Counted from the stretch's first letter, positions 49,125-60,526 are shown. The stretch is DNA of 64,000 nt from Cupriavidus sp. EM10 (GCF_018729255.1 NZ_CP076060.1:2232001-2296000), one strand, 5' to 3'. Notes: generated by a model not told the origin, from the letters alone. Translations and numbers: made by a program.

Positions 49125-51296
49125 ATGCTCGACACCCATAAGCCATACAAGCGCGACGAGTGCATCCCTTGCGGTGCCGTCATCAAGATGGGGTTCTTCT
49201 TCGACGGTTTCGGACGTAACCGTGACCAGGACGATCCAAATACCTCCCGCTATTCGAATATCTGCCGCCTTTGGGAAGCGCATCGGGACAATCGAGACCG
49301 ACGCCGCAAGGATATGCCTAACCAGTTCTGGTACCCGTTCTATTACTCCGGTCTGGGCACGCCGCTGAACAAGGAAGCCGAGAACAACGAGATCGTGTCG
49401 GCGGCTGCCAAGGCGGCCACCTCGGCTGCGAAGCTGGCCGCCAAGGCGGCCGAGGATAGCGCCAAGAAGGTGACCGGCGTGTCCGCAGTGCTCGACATGA
49501 AGAAGGCGCCGGGCAAGGCGGTAAAGCAGGCATTGTCCCAGGCGTACGACGACATGTCGTGGCGCCCGGTTGCGAGGATCTACGACGATATTGTCAAGGA
49601 GGCGAAGACTGCGCCGGCCAAGGCGGGTCGCGTGCTGACACTGGCTCGCGGGGATCGGTGGGTGAGGCGCGGCAAGGCCGCGGTCCGCGCGGCGTTGTAT
49701 GACATCAAAAAGAATCCGCTCAAGGCTCCGGCCGTGTTCGTAAAGGCCATCGCCGTCGATATCACCCTGGATTCCATCCCGTTCATGCGGGACAACGCTG
49801 CGGTCAGCATGGTGTTCGGGACGGGTGTCGAGGATCGATTGCAATCGGCGCTGAAGCAGTTCGAGGCGGCCTATCGCGACGCGAAGTCCAAGATGGAGAA
49901 GGTCCAGCGCATCGAGGTGTCGGTATTCGGCGCCGATCGAGGCGGTGTGATTGCTCGTGCTTTCGTCAACGAGCTGGTGCGCAGATACAAGCGCCGCACC
50001 GACCTGGACCTGCGGATTGGCGGCGAGGTGGGAGGAAAAGGCGATCCGATCGAGATCCGGTTCCTGGGATTGCTGGACGCGGTGTCCTCGATCATGGCCG
50101 AGAACCAGCTGTTGAGCTTCGTGCCGATCGTGAGTTCGATCAAGCAGAACTACAAGGACCGCCAGCTTGGGGTCCCCGCGGCCGTCCAGAGATGCGTGCA
50201 CTTTGCGGCGGCCCATGAACTGCGCTTTTATCAGCGGCTGGACAGCCTGGAAAAGACCCGAGGGGACCAGTACCTGTATCCGGGCACCAGCGAAGACATT
50301 ACCGGTGGCGCCCCGCCGGGATCGCTGGGATTCCGGGCAGAACTGCAACGTGTTGCCCTGCGTGACATGCTGCATGAAGCGCTCATGGCAGGGTCAGCCG
50401 TTGACATGATGGAGTACTTGGTCAAGGCGAAAGGTCCGACGTTCAGGAAATTCACCCTCGCAACCCCAATATCCGATGGCAACGCCAGCTACAAGATTCC
50501 AGAGCTGATCCAGGCGTACCGGGAGCTCGTGCCACGCGAGAAGGGCCTCAACTTCCAGGCCCACATGCAGGTGTTCCTGCGCTGGCTGGCCGTGCGCTAT
50601 CAGTCGCCCGCGTTTCGCATGTCGGTGACCGATCATGCCGACGAGGTCAAGCGCCTGCATTTCGAGCGGACGCGGGAAATACGTGAATCGCAAGAAGCCT
50701 ACGACGCCGAGCGCCGACGCGTGCCGTCCGATCGCGTGGCACAGGGCAAGGCCCTGAGAAGGTTGCATGCCGCGCGGGAGGCACAGGACCTGGCACTGCC
50801 GCAGACGACCCTGGCATTGTCGCGCCCCTTCGTGAGCGTCTGGGACCGGATCGGGCAAGAAGCCGCCGAGCAAATGCGGCGCGAATCCATCCAGGCTGGG
50901 CTCAAGGACTCCGTAGAGCGCATCCGGAAGGTGGCGCGGGAAATGGACTCGTTCCATGGCGGCGAAATGGAAAGCGCGGCGGACATCGTTGAAGCGACCC
51001 AGATGAGCCCCGAGGCCCTGGCACTTGCACAGGCCTGGAAGGAAGGTGCCGAGGGCAGGCATCCACTCCCGGAGAAAGTCATGGCGCTCTTTGACATGCT
51101 CGTGCACGACACGATGCTGACCAGTTGGCACGATCACGTCCTGTCTTCTACGCTGTATTTCCAGACGCGGGCGACCGATGCATTTGGCGAGAGCGACGAG
51201 ACAAAGGAAAAAGATCGGCGGGACGAAGACGAACGGCGGGCCCATCGCGTCGACCGGATGCCAAGGATGGGCACGCCTGGCGCACGTCCACTTTGA
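49125..51296 (+). CDS. DUF2235 (Tle1-like) T6SS effector with altered catalytic motifs
   Basis: 723 aa from the ATG at 49125. The alpha/beta-hydrolase fold of DUF2235 is recognisable: MGFFFDGFGRNRDQDD at the start, VSVFGADRGGVIARAFVNEL and IRFLGLLDAVSSI. Two canonical positions differ: the nucleophile elbow is G-A-D271-R-G-G instead of GxSxG, and the usual PGxHSD His motif reads YPGTSEDITGG. An Ala/Lys-rich insert (about 90-215) separates the first strands. By analogy with the preceding genes, translation probably begins at the ATGGCTGA at 49066 and one G is missing from the run 49111-49113. That would add about 20 residues and give PTGVLDGMLDTHKPY. It lies between the lipoprotein array and PAAR. 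Confidence 0.78.
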   Translation: MLDTHKPYKRDECIPCGAVIKMGFFFDGFGRNRDQDDPNTSRYSNICRLWEAHRDNRDRRRKDMPNQFWYPFYYSGLGTPLNKEAENNEIVSAAAKAATSAAKLAAKAAEDSAKKVTGVSAVLDMKKAPGKAVKQALSQAYDDMSWRPVARIYDDIVKEAKTAPAKAGRVLTLARGDRWVRRGKAAVRAALYDIKKNPLKAPAVFVKAIAVDITLDSIPFMRDNAAVSMVFGTGVEDRLQSALKQFEAAYRDAKSKMEKVQRIEVSVFGADRGGVIARAFVNELVRRYKRRTDLDLRIGGEVGGKGDPIEIRFLGLLDAVSSIMAENQLLSFVPIVSSIKQNYKDRQLGVPAAVQRCVHFAAAHELRFYQRLDSLEKTRGDQYLYPGTSEDITGGAPPGSLGFRAELQRVALRDMLHEALMAGSAVDMMEYLVKAKGPTFRKFTLATPISDGNASYKIPELIQAYRELVPREKGLNFQAHMQVFLRWLAVRYQSPAFRMSVTDHADEVKRLHFERTREIRESQEAYDAERRRVPSDRVAQGKALRRLHAAREAQDLALPQTTLALSRPFVSVWDRIGQEAAEQMRRESIQAGLKDSVERIRKVAREMDSFHGGEMESAADIVEATQMSPEALALAQAWKEGAEGRHPLPEKVMALFDMLVHDTMLTSWHDHVLSSTLYFQTRATDAFGESDETKEKDRRDEDERRAHRVDRMPRMGTPGARPL

Positions 51297-51327
51297 GTGT
51301 TCAACGAAAAAGCCAGGGAGACGATGC

Positions 51328-51588
51328 ATGCCGGGAATCATCAGGGAAGGCGACCGCCTCAGCCACGGCGGCGAGGTACTGCGCGGTGGCACGCGGATGT
51401 TCATGGGGCGCGCGATGGCCCGTCGTACCGACCCGGTGCGGTGTGACATCCACGGGTACAACCGCATCACCGAAGGCAATCCACGAATCCGGGATGGCGT
51501 TCTGGAGGTAGCCGAGGACGGACATCGTTGTGAGTGTGGCTGCTCGCTGATCTCGTCGCTGCCAAACAGCGGCTCGCGTCAGGGTTGA
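51328..51588 (+). CDS. PAAR-domain T6SS spike-tip protein
   Basis: 86 aa. The PAAR pattern is clear: GIIREGDRLSHGGEVLRGG, then RRTDPVRCDIHGYNRITEG and CECGCSLIS, with His/Cys residues that bind zinc at the tip of the cone. It caps VgrG and may connect the effector upstream. It is 31 bases after the effector gene and 3 bases before the next gene. Confidence 0.9.
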   Translation: MPGIIREGDRLSHGGEVLRGGTRMFMGRAMARRTDPVRCDIHGYNRITEGNPRIRDGVLEVAEDGHRCECGCSLISSLPNSGSRQG

Positions 51589-51591
51589 CGA

Positions 51592-52869
51592 ATGCCAGTG
51601 GATTTTTCTCGTTTGCCTGAAGAGGTGCCAGTGGCCACCAAGGGCCCCTCGGCCATTGTCTGGTCGTCAGTGTTCATTCTGCTCACATTGGCGGGAACTG
51701 CGTTGGCGCTCTTGTGCTGGCCTCGTGAAACCGGATCGGGGGCACCTTGGTTCTGGATCACGGTCACTGTGTTTCCCGTGTGCCTGTCCGGCGCACTGGC
51801 GTTACGCCCTTTCTCGTATTTTCACAGGCGGAGAAACGAGGCCCTGGCACTTAATACGGCCGTCAAAGCGTATCGCAATGCCGTGTTTGACGTGGCCAGC
51901 GTTCCGCTGGCCGTGCTGGCCTGCGCCTACCTGCTGGATGCGAAGGATTCCGGCAATACCTTCGACGCCATCCGAAGGCGGGCCGACAGCCCGCCGACTC
52001 GTCAGTCACGGGATTCACAGGAAATGATTGTCGCAAGCCTTCTTGAACCCAAGGAGGCTGCGTTGGCCTTTGACGATAGCGAACGGCAGGAAGCCGTGCT
52101 GTCATGGATCCTGGAATCACTGCTGGCAAGGATCGCGGATGCATTGAAAGGCATTCCCCCGCAGCTTGCCGTCGCGGTACGCCTGGAGATCCAGTCGATG
52201 CTTGAGCGGGAAGTTGTTCTGGATGCCTGGAGGCAGTTGCCCGTATCAGTTCGACCGGCCTGCCTGGCTCATGAGCCCGTGTGCGATCCATCCGGAGGAC
52301 TGCGGCTTGTCGACACCATGCTCGATGCCGGGACTCCTGCCATTTCCGATGCCGTCACTTTGATCATCAGCGCAAACCTGAGCCAGGTCCGTGACGCGGA
52401 CCCGGAATCTGGAAGTTGCGAAGCGGCATGCGTGCTGCTGGTCTGTCCGGCTGCACTTGCGCGGGAGATGCAGCTTTCCGTGGCAGGATGGCTCCACCGC
52501 CCGCAGGCAAGTGACAGTGCGCCGGCCGAGGGGGCTTTGCACTTTGCGCTCCGTTGGGGCCGCGTCGAGGCCAGCGCAACGGCAGGGGTTGTCAGCGCCG
52601 GGCTCGACGAAGAGACGGCATCACAGTTGCGTATCGGCCTGCGTAAAGCTGGACGCTCCGGCGATTTGACAGCGTCCAAAGATTTCGCTCTCGACACTTT
52701 GGTGGGCAATACAGGGCCGACCGCGCCATGGCTCGCCGTCACCCTGGCCTTGCAGCAGGCAGTGCAATCCGGAGCGCCGTACATCGTTAGCACGCAGGAT
52801 GACGACCACGTCCTGCTCGCCGTCGTGGCTCCTGTAGCACAGAGGGCACGGCAAGGTATCCAAACATGA
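51592..52869 (+). CDS. Unknown membrane protein of the vgrG island
   Basis: 425 aa. Two TM helices near the N-terminus (about 23-43 and 52-70) are followed by a large soluble part without a family that I recognise. Similar genes occur next to IcmF-like genes in vgrG islands of Burkholderiales (family memory, uncertain). Its stop overlaps the next start by 4 bases (ATGA), so the two proteins are probably made in equal amounts and may interact. Confidence 0.6.
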   Translation: MPVDFSRLPEEVPVATKGPSAIVWSSVFILLTLAGTALALLCWPRETGSGAPWFWITVTVFPVCLSGALALRPFSYFHRRRNEALALNTAVKAYRNAVFDVASVPLAVLACAYLLDAKDSGNTFDAIRRRADSPPTRQSRDSQEMIVASLLEPKEAALAFDDSERQEAVLSWILESLLARIADALKGIPPQLAVAVRLEIQSMLEREVVLDAWRQLPVSVRPACLAHEPVCDPSGGLRLVDTMLDAGTPAISDAVTLIISANLSQVRDADPESGSCEAACVLLVCPAALAREMQLSVAGWLHRPQASDSAPAEGALHFALRWGRVEASATAGVVSAGLDEETASQLRIGLRKAGRSGDLTASKDFALDTLVGNTGPTAPWLAVTLALQQAVQSGAPYIVSTQDDDHVLLAVVAPVAQRARQGIQT

Positions 52870-55800
52870 TCAAGTTCCGTCTCGACGTATTTTCGTATCT
52901 GCTGGTTGCCATCGTCGGCGGCTGTCTCGTGTGGTTCAAAGGAGATCTGTTCTGGCTCGATTCCGATACGCGGAGGACTGCGGCAATCGTGGCACTTTGT
53001 TGCCTGCTTGTAGTGATTGCCCTTTACTTCGGTTTTGAGACCAGGCGTGACGAGGCCCATGCAGTGCAGCGCCTGGCAAAACTGCTCCAGTGGAATCCGA
53101 GCCAGCTTTCTGGCACTACGCAGGCTCTGCTTGCCCGCAGGATGCCAGGACTCGGGAATCAGAAGCTGCGGCAGCGCTGGAAGACTTGCGCAATCGACTT
53201 CGGTTCGAACATGGTTTTGGCTGGCGATATCGGCGGCCATGGCTGCTGCTTACCGGGGACAATGCGTCAATCAGCCGGTTGCTCCCGGAGCTTGAAAGCC
53301 AGGGCTGGCTACTGACGGCCGAGGCTGTACTGCTGGCGAACGGAGCAGGGGTGGACGGACAGCCCGATTCCGCGTGGCTCAAGCAGGTATACCGGCTCAG
53401 GCGCAGGCGGCCGATCGACGCGGTCATTGTCGTGGCCGATGGCAATGTGGCACTACCGGCAAACGACCTGAGCGGGAATGCCTGGAGCATGAAGGTTGCG
53501 CGCATTGCCGAGGACCTTCGCTGGTCCGCCCCGTGCTACGTGCTCGATGTTGCGCTGACGGATACGGTGGCCAAAAACGGATCGCCTGTCGTGGCCTGCG
53601 AAATCCCACGGCAAGCAGATGTCTCCGCGATAGAGGCGACAGTACTGCGGGCGCGGGACGCGCTGGCACCGCGGAGCCTGACGTTAATGTCCGACAATAT
53701 CCACGACCGCTACCTTGGCTATCTCTCTCGGCGGTTGGATAGCCGTGCAAGGGCCCTCGCCGAATGGCTGTCCGTAATGCAGGCAGGACGCAGGCTTTCA
53801 ATACAAGGGGCTGTTTTCGCGCCCTATCCTGTGGCTGCCGGGGCAGATTCTCCAAACTCCAGCGTAGCGTTGCCTCACTGGAAGTTCCTGGCCGAAACCG
53901 CACTGCGCACACCTGGCCGCCGCACGGCTAAGCATCCGCTGACGATCTTCACATGGCTGGCTCTACTGGTAACAGGCCTATGGTTCACCGGCATGCTCAT
54001 CTCCGGCCTGCGCAACGAACGGGACCTCCAGGCTGCACGGCAATCAGTCCACGACATCCACACAGCCCCCACCCCCACCGCCCGCCTGAAAGCCCTCGAC
54101 ACCCTGCAGCAGCAGATCCAGCGCTACGAGTACCGCGTCGAGCACCACGCGCCGCTCTTTACGCGCTTCGGGCTGAACCGTGACGCCGAGGTGCTGGCCG
54201 CACTCTGGAAGCCTTACGCGAAGGCCAGTCGCGACATCCTTGTCACACCGGTGGTGCATGACCTCGAGGCCGCGCTGGTCGATCTTTCCCAGTTGCGGAC
54301 GAGCGGGCTGAGCGACGAAACCAGCAAATGGACGCTGGAGGGCCGCAACACGCTCGGGGCGTACCTGATGCTGGCCCACCCGGATCGGGTGGATGCCGCC
54401 TTTCTCTCGCAGAAGCTCGCGCAGCATTGGTCGACCGATGCCAGGATCACGCCGGGACACAGGGAAGACCTGGCCGAACGATTCGCCCGGTTCTACGCCG
54501 AGCACCTGAAGGCGAATCCTGACTGGCGCATCGAAGCCCGCCCCGAACTCGTGGCCGGCGCGCGGCAGACGTTGCTGGCCGTGATCGGCGAGCGCAATGC
54601 TGTCGATACGATCTACCAGAGCATCCTCGACGGCGCCGGCAGCAAGTATCCCGACCAGACACTGGCGTCCCTTGCGGCTGGCACGGACCCGCGTGGGCTG
54701 ATCCGGGCCGGCGGCGTCGTGCCGGGCGTCTTCACCCGGCAGGCGTACGAAGGTTATGTGGAGGCCGCCATCGAGAAGGCCGCAAAGCGGCAGGACGTGG
54801 CCAAAGACTGGGTGATCAGCGATGGCAAGGCCCAGCCAGCCCAGCAGGCGCCAGGCAATTCGGAGGCCGATTTCCGCCACGCCCTGACGGAACGCTACTT
54901 TGCCGACTACGCGGAGCGCTGGCAGCAGTTCATGAACGGGATGCAGTGGGAATCGGCCACGACCTTGCCCGGGGTCGTCGACCAGCTCAAGCTGCTGGCC
55001 GATGCGCGGCAGTCGCCGGTCATCGCGCTGATGAAGGCGCTCGAGTATCAGGGTGGCGCCGGGGCGCGCAGGGAATCGCTCTCGGACTCGCTGGTGGCCA
55101 AGGCCCAGGTCATCATGGGCAAGACGGGCGGGGCTCCCGCGGCGGTCAGGCCCGATCCGGCCGGGCCGCTTGGCGCGGCCTTTGGGCCGGTCATGCGGCT
55201 TGCAGGCCAGCCGGGGCAGGCTGGGGGCGGCAGCGGCGACCTGACCCTGCAGCGCTATCTGGACCGTATCACCGCAGTGCGCCTGCGCCTGCAGCAGATG
55301 ACTAACAGTGCCGACGCCGACATGCAGGCGCGGCAGATTGCGCAGTCGCTATTCCAGGGCAAGGGATCGGATCTGGCGGACACGCGGGCCTATGGCCAGC
55401 TCATGGCGGCAAGCCTCGGCGCCGAGTGGGCCGGCATGGGCGACACCCTGTTCGTGCGGCCGATCGCCCAGGCCGAACAGGCCGTGCTGCAGCCCGCGCA
55501 AGCCAGTCTGAACGAGGCGTGGCGGCAGTCCATCGCGCTGCCGTGGAACCGCGCCTTCGCCAGCCGCTACCCGTTCGCCAACACGGCCAACGACGCATCC
55601 CTGCCTGAACTGGCGCGCTATATCCGCCCGCAAAGTGGCCTGATCCATGCATTCCTCAAGGCGGAAGTGGCCGGCGTGCTGGCGCTGCGCGGCGACCAAT
55701 GGGTGCCCGTCGGCAGTGGCTCGGGAGGACTGACCTTCGATCCGGCCTTCCTGAAGTTCATCAACACGCTGCAGCGTATCGCGGCGCACCTGCTGGTGCA

Positions 55801-56425
55801 GGGCGATCCCCAGTACCGGTTCGAACTCAAGCCCATTCCGACGCCAGGCCTGACCGACACGCTACTGACCATCGACAACCAGAAGCTGCACTACTACAAC
55901 CAGCGGGAATCCTGGCAGGCCATGACGTGGCCGGCCAACAACCTGCAGGTCCCCCGGACGATGCTGCAATGGCAGACCGAGACGGCGGGCACCAGCAAGA
56001 ACTACGAGACCGAAGGCGTCTGGGCCTGGGTGCGCATGCTGGAACACGCCAGGGTGACGCCCATCGACAGTGCAACCGTCCAGTTGACGTTCGAGACCAT
56101 TCCCGACACGGCGGATCCACGTCCGGGCATGGGCGACAAGGCGCCGACAAGCGACGCCGAGAGTCCCGAAGCCCTGTTGCCACGTGCCGCGCGGCTCTCC
56201 GCCCCGTCGCACATGGTCTACCCGATCCGGTATCAGATGCGCGCCGCTGTGGGGCGCGGGCCACTGGAAGCGCTGGAATTGCGCAACCTGCGGATGCCTG
56301 AGCGGATGTTCGCTGGCAAGGCACCGCTGGTGCAGACCCAAACTTCGTCCGCTGGAATCGCAAAAATATCGAACAATCCCTCTAATCCCCCCAACACAGC
56401 AGCGGCCCTGACCCAAAACCCATGA
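52866..56425 (+). pseudogene. IcmF/TssM-like T6SS protein with degenerate P-loop, one frameshift
   Basis: Repaired length is 1186 aa. Two N-terminal TM helices (about 8-25 and 37-56), a cytosolic domain where TssM has its NTPase, a third TM helix (TIFTWLALLVTGLWFTGMLI) and a long periplasmic part of the ImcF type (LFTRFGLNRDAEVLAALW). At the P-loop position it reads RRPWLLLTGDNASISRLL, lacking the GK[ST] of Walker A. The frame breaks near 53148; one extra G gives MPGTRESEAAAALEDLRNRL. As an orphan beside vgrG it is unlikely to replace core TssM; a role in effector placement is conceivable (inference). Confidence 0.75.
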
Positions 56426-56617
56426 CCCAAGCGGCGGCCAGGCCCCATCCGGGGGGTTGACGGCGTTGCAACATCTTCAAAAGCGCGGGCAAACCCTGCC
56501 CTTCGGCCGTAGGGATTCGGCCTTACACTCCCGGGGTGCGCGCGGAGGGACGGCAATCGAGGGAGCTTGCCGGTAGCGCGCCAGGAATTCCCAAAGATAA
56601 CGAGAAAGTCAGACAGC

Positions 56618-59163
56618 ATGCGTACCCAGGCGCTGGAACAGGCGATCGATGCCGTGGTCGCGGTCAACGCGCGCAATCAGGTCACCCTGTTCAACGCCGC
56701 CGCCGAGGCGTTGTGGGGGTCCGCCGATCGGACGTGCTTGGACAATGCGCCAGCACCTTGTCGCTCGGCACGCTGAGCGCGCCGGGCAATAGCGCGACCG
56801 AGCCCGCGCGCCAGATCACCATCGCCCGACCCGACCACACCGTGCGCCATGTATGGATCCATACGACGGCCTTCGCGCCGCTGGACGGTGATGCCGACTC
56901 CGCCGTGCAGTTCGCCGCCTTCCTTGGCGATCACCAGGACGAACGTGGCGAATCGCTGAGCCCGGCGGGCCTGCGCATGTTGTCGCTGTGCCTGGATCAC
57001 GCTGAAAACCCGGTCATGATCACCGACGGGCGCGGCATCATCTGTCACGTCAACGGCGGCTTTGCGCGCCTGCTGGGCTACGCCCGGCACCAGGCGGTGG
57101 GCCGGCTCTGGCATGAACTGCTGAAACCCCTCAACCCGCGCACCGACGTGATTGGCGCGCTGCTGGCGCCGCTGGCGCAGGGCAAGCCGCTGCAGCACGA
57201 GTCGCTGGTGGCCGACAAGGCTGGCCAGCCGCGCTGGCTGTCGATCGCGGTCAGCCCGATCATGGCCACCGCGCCGTCCACCGGCATGTCCAACACGGTC
57301 AGCGTGCTGACCGACATCACCGCCACCAAGGTACGCGAATCGATCCAGCACCGCACGCTGGAGGCGCTGGCGCGCGACCTGCCCACCGCCGACATCATGG
57401 CCGACCTGTGCCGTCGCGTGGAGCGCATGGCGCCGGGGGCCATCGCCGCCGTGATGCGCGTGGCGGACGGGCGCCTGCAGCAAGTGGCCATGCCTTCGGC
57501 CGATGCCGCCGCCGTGGCGGCCTTCGACAACATGCCGATCGGCCTGCAATCTGGCTCCTGCGGCGCGGCGGCCTTCCTGGGCAAGCCCGTGGCGGTCGGC
57601 GATATTTCCTGCGATCCGCGCTGGGAAACCTTGCGCGACGCGGCGCGGGCTGCCGGGCTGGCGGCGAGCTGGTCCACGCCAGTACGCGCGGCCGATGGCC
57701 GCGTGCTGGGCACCTTCGGCCTGTGTTTTACCGAACCGCGGCTGCCCGACGCCTTCCACGAGAACCTGGTCGCCGTGGCCGCCGACCTGTGCGCGCTGGC
57801 ACTGTCGCGTGACCTGGCACAGGAACGCATCCATCGCCTGGCTTACTACGACGCCCTGACCGGCCTGCCCAATCGCCAGCTGCTGCTGGCACGCACCGAC
57901 GATGCCGTGGCGCGTGCCAATGCCGACGGCACGCCGCTGGCGCTGCTGTTCATCGATCTCAACGACTTCAAACGCGTCAACGATGTCCAGGGCCATGTGG
58001 CCGGAGACCGGTTCCTGGTCGAAGTGGCGACGCGGCTGCAGCACGTGGCCCATGCGCAGCACGTCGATGCGCTGGTGGGCCGCCTTTCCGGCGATGAATT
58101 CGCCGTACTGCTGCCCGCCCATACGCGCGACGACGCCCTGGCTGCCGCCCGACACCTGCTTCTGACGCTTGGCGCCCCGGTCGACATCGGCCACGGCCTC
58201 AGCCTGTCGCCGTCGGCAAGCATCGGCATCAGTGTGCTGACCGAGCAGGCACGCGACCGCGAGACACTGCTGCACCACGCCGACCTGGCCGTCTACCAGG
58301 CCAAGCGCCAGCGGGCGCGCGAGCCCGGCAACCAGGTTTGCGTGTACGACGCCGCGCTGGCGCGCCGCCTGGGCGACCGGCGCACGCTGGAAGCCGAGTT
58401 GCGCGAAGCCATCGCCGATGGCCGCCTGCGCATGCACTACCAGCCGCAGGTGCACCTGGGTACCGGCAACCTGTGGGCCGTGGAAGCGCTGGCGCGCTGG
58501 CCGCATCCACGCCGTGGCGATGTATCGCCATCGGTGTTCGTGCCGCTGGCCGAGGAATCGGGGCTGATCGTGGCGCTCGGCTACTGGGCCGTGCGCGAGG
58601 CCTGCGCCCAGCTGGCTCGGTGGCGCGAAGCCGGCGCCATCGTGCCGGCGGTGTCGGTCAACCTGTCACCAATCTGCATCCGCGATCCCGGCCTGCCCGA
58701 CGTGGTGGCGCAGGCGCTGGACGCCAACGGGGTGACGCCTGGCGCGCTGACCATCGAAATCACGGAAGGCGTGTTCCTGGAACAGACGACCGACGCGGAA
58801 TCCACGATTGGCGCGCTGCGCAAGCTGGGCGTGCGGCTGTCCATCGACGATTTCGGGACGGGGTTTTCGAGCCTGAGCCAGCTCACGCGTCTGCCAGTGG
58901 AGGAAATCAAGCTGGATCGCAGTTTCCTGCTGGACCTGGAAACCAGCGAGGCCACGCGCACGCTGGTGGAAGCGGTGATCCGCATCGGCCGCGCGCGGCA
59001 ATTGAATGTGGTGGCCGAAGGCGTCACCAGCGCGTATCAGCGCCAGTTCCTGCTGGACCAGGGTTGCCACGTGGGCCAGGGATTCCTGTTTGCCCAGCCG
59101 CTACCTGCCAAGGCCATCGAGGGGTGGCAGCCGCTGCCGGACACGACCGGGCTGCCCTCCTGA
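56618..59163 (+). pseudogene. PAS-GAF-GGDEF-EAL c-di-GMP enzyme, one frameshift
   Basis: Repaired length is 848 aa, no TM helix. A PAS domain at the N-terminus (AIDAVVAVNARNQVTLFN), a second PAS (HAENPVMITDGRGIICHVNG), a GAF domain, a GGDEF domain with the motif S491-G-D-E-F, and an EAL domain with E623-A-L in VEALARW plus later catalytic segments SVNLSP, TEGVFLE and DDFGTGFSSL. The EAL part looks fully active; the first Gly of GGDEF is Ser, a change that many active cyclases tolerate. The frame breaks at the G run 56715-56719; one extra G gives ALWGVRRSDVLGQ. It is similar in layout to DosP-type proteins. Confidence 0.85.
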
Positions 59164-59188
59164 ATGAAGTAGAGCGAGCCGCCGGGAT

Positions 59189-59464
59189 TCAGTCGCCGAA
59201 CGGATTCGGCACCGAGCTGGCGGGATCGTCGACGAGGTCGAACTCGTCGCGCACCTCGTCAACCACCGCGCGGATCGACGCCTCGTAGCCACGCGCATTG
59301 CCGAAACGGGCCATGTCCCAGTTGCGCCCACGAGCATCGCGCTCGTGCAGCACCGGGTCCGGCACCCGTACCCGGGCACCGTCATCCGCGATCTCGTCGA
59401 TGTTCTGAATCCGCCGGCTCACCTCTTCCTTGATGACACGCCGGCTGCGCTCGCGCTTGGCCAT
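59189..59464 (-). CDS. Small conserved hypothetical protein
   Basis: 91 aa from the ATG at 59464 (MAKRERSRRVIKEEVSRRIQ). Charged, probably soluble, with an acidic end. Not recognised. It converges on the GGDEF-EAL gene. A longer start 16 codons upstream is possible but lies in less typical sequence. Confidence 0.6.
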   Translation of the reverse strand: MAKRERSRRVIKEEVSRRIQNIDEIADDGARVRVPDPVLHERDARGRNWDMARFGNARGYEASIRAVVDEVRDEFDLVDDPASSVPNPFGD

Positions 59465-59535
59465 GAGCAGCCTCCTATCGGGGTCTCCCGCAGCGGCCAT
59501 CCTAGCACGCACCCACGGCGCCGGCGCGGATGTGA

Positions 59536-60384
59536 TTACAGCGCCGCCTTGGCTGCCTGATAGGCCGCATACAGCCGCTGGAACACCGGGCCCGGCTTGC
59601 CGGTGCCGATGGTCTTGCCGTCGATCGTCACCACCGGCAGCAGTTCCTTGCTGGCCGACGAGATCATCACTTCATCGGCGCCGAACACCTCGTCGCGGGT
59701 GATGCGGCGGGCCTCGAACGAGATGTCCATCGCCGCGCACAGCTCTTCCATCAGGCCGTAGCGGATGCCTTCCAGGATCAGGTTGTCCTTGGGCGGCGCG
59801 GCCACGCGGCCCTGCTTGACCACCCAGACGTTGGACGCCGAGGCTTCGGTCAGCACGTCATCGCGGAACTGGATGGCCTCGGTCACGCCGGCTTCGGCGG
59901 CCACCTGGGCTGCCAGCACATTGCCCAGCAGCGAGGTGGACTTGATCTGGCAGTTCAGCCAGCGGCGGTCTTCCATCGTCACGCATGCCACGCCCTGCTC
60001 CACCGACGCCGCCGGCGGCAGCGCCATCGGGTTGGTCATGATCAGCACGGTGGGCGTGACGTCCTTGGGGAATGCGTGCGCCCGCTTGGCCACGCCGCGC
60101 GTGACCTGCATGTAGATCATCTGATCCGACATGCCGTTGGCCTGCACCACGCGGTCGATCTGGGCCAGCCATTCCGATTCGGTATGGGGGTTCGGAATGC
60201 CGATGGCGGCCAGGCTGCGCCCCAGGCGCGCCAGGTGTTGGGCGCCGCGGAACGGCTTGCCGTTGTAGAGCGGAATCACTTCGTAAATGCCGTCGCCAAA
60301 GATGAACCCGCGGTCGAGGACGGGAATGCGGGCTTCGGACAGCGGGAGCAGGTCCCCGTTCAGCAGGACGACGGCTTCGGACAT
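59536..60384 (-). CDS. dat: D-amino-acid aminotransferase (PLP class IV)
   Basis: 282 aa. Fold-type IV PLP enzyme: the internal aldimine Lys is K148 in NCQIKSTSLLGN, with the later Glu in VLTEASASNVWVV and a phosphate-binding segment near LEGIRYG. The N-terminal LDRGFIFGDGIYEVIPLYNG is characteristic of D-alanine aminotransferases, which exchange amino groups between D-amino acids and 2-oxo acids. Branched-chain and aminodeoxychorismate enzymes are related, but the motif fits dat best. It is divergent from the cellulose operon with 277 bases between. Confidence 0.85.
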   Translation of the reverse strand: MSEAVVLLNGDLLPLSEARIPVLDRGFIFGDGIYEVIPLYNGKPFRGAQHLARLGRSLAAIGIPNPHTESEWLAQIDRVVQANGMSDQMIYMQVTRGVAKRAHAFPKDVTPTVLIMTNPMALPPAASVEQGVACVTMEDRRWLNCQIKSTSLLGNVLAAQVAAEAGVTEAIQFRDDVLTEASASNVWVVKQGRVAAPPKDNLILEGIRYGLMEELCAAMDISFEARRITRDEVFGADEVMISSASKELLPVVTIDGKTIGTGKPGPVFQRLYAAYQAAKAAL

Positions 60385-60526
60385 GGCAATTCTCTTAAAG
60401 GGAAGGAGGATGACGGCATTTTTTCACATGCACCACGCCGTCTTTATGCAATTTCGGCATGTCCTACAGCCGCACCCGACGATTCGCGCAGTAAGCAATT
60501 AAAAGTTTTAGTAACGGGGGACCGTA

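Noticed and set aside
42570..56425. Complete type VI secretion system
   Set aside because: No TssB/C sheath, Hcp, ClpV, TssK or other core genes are present; this is a vgrG effector island only.
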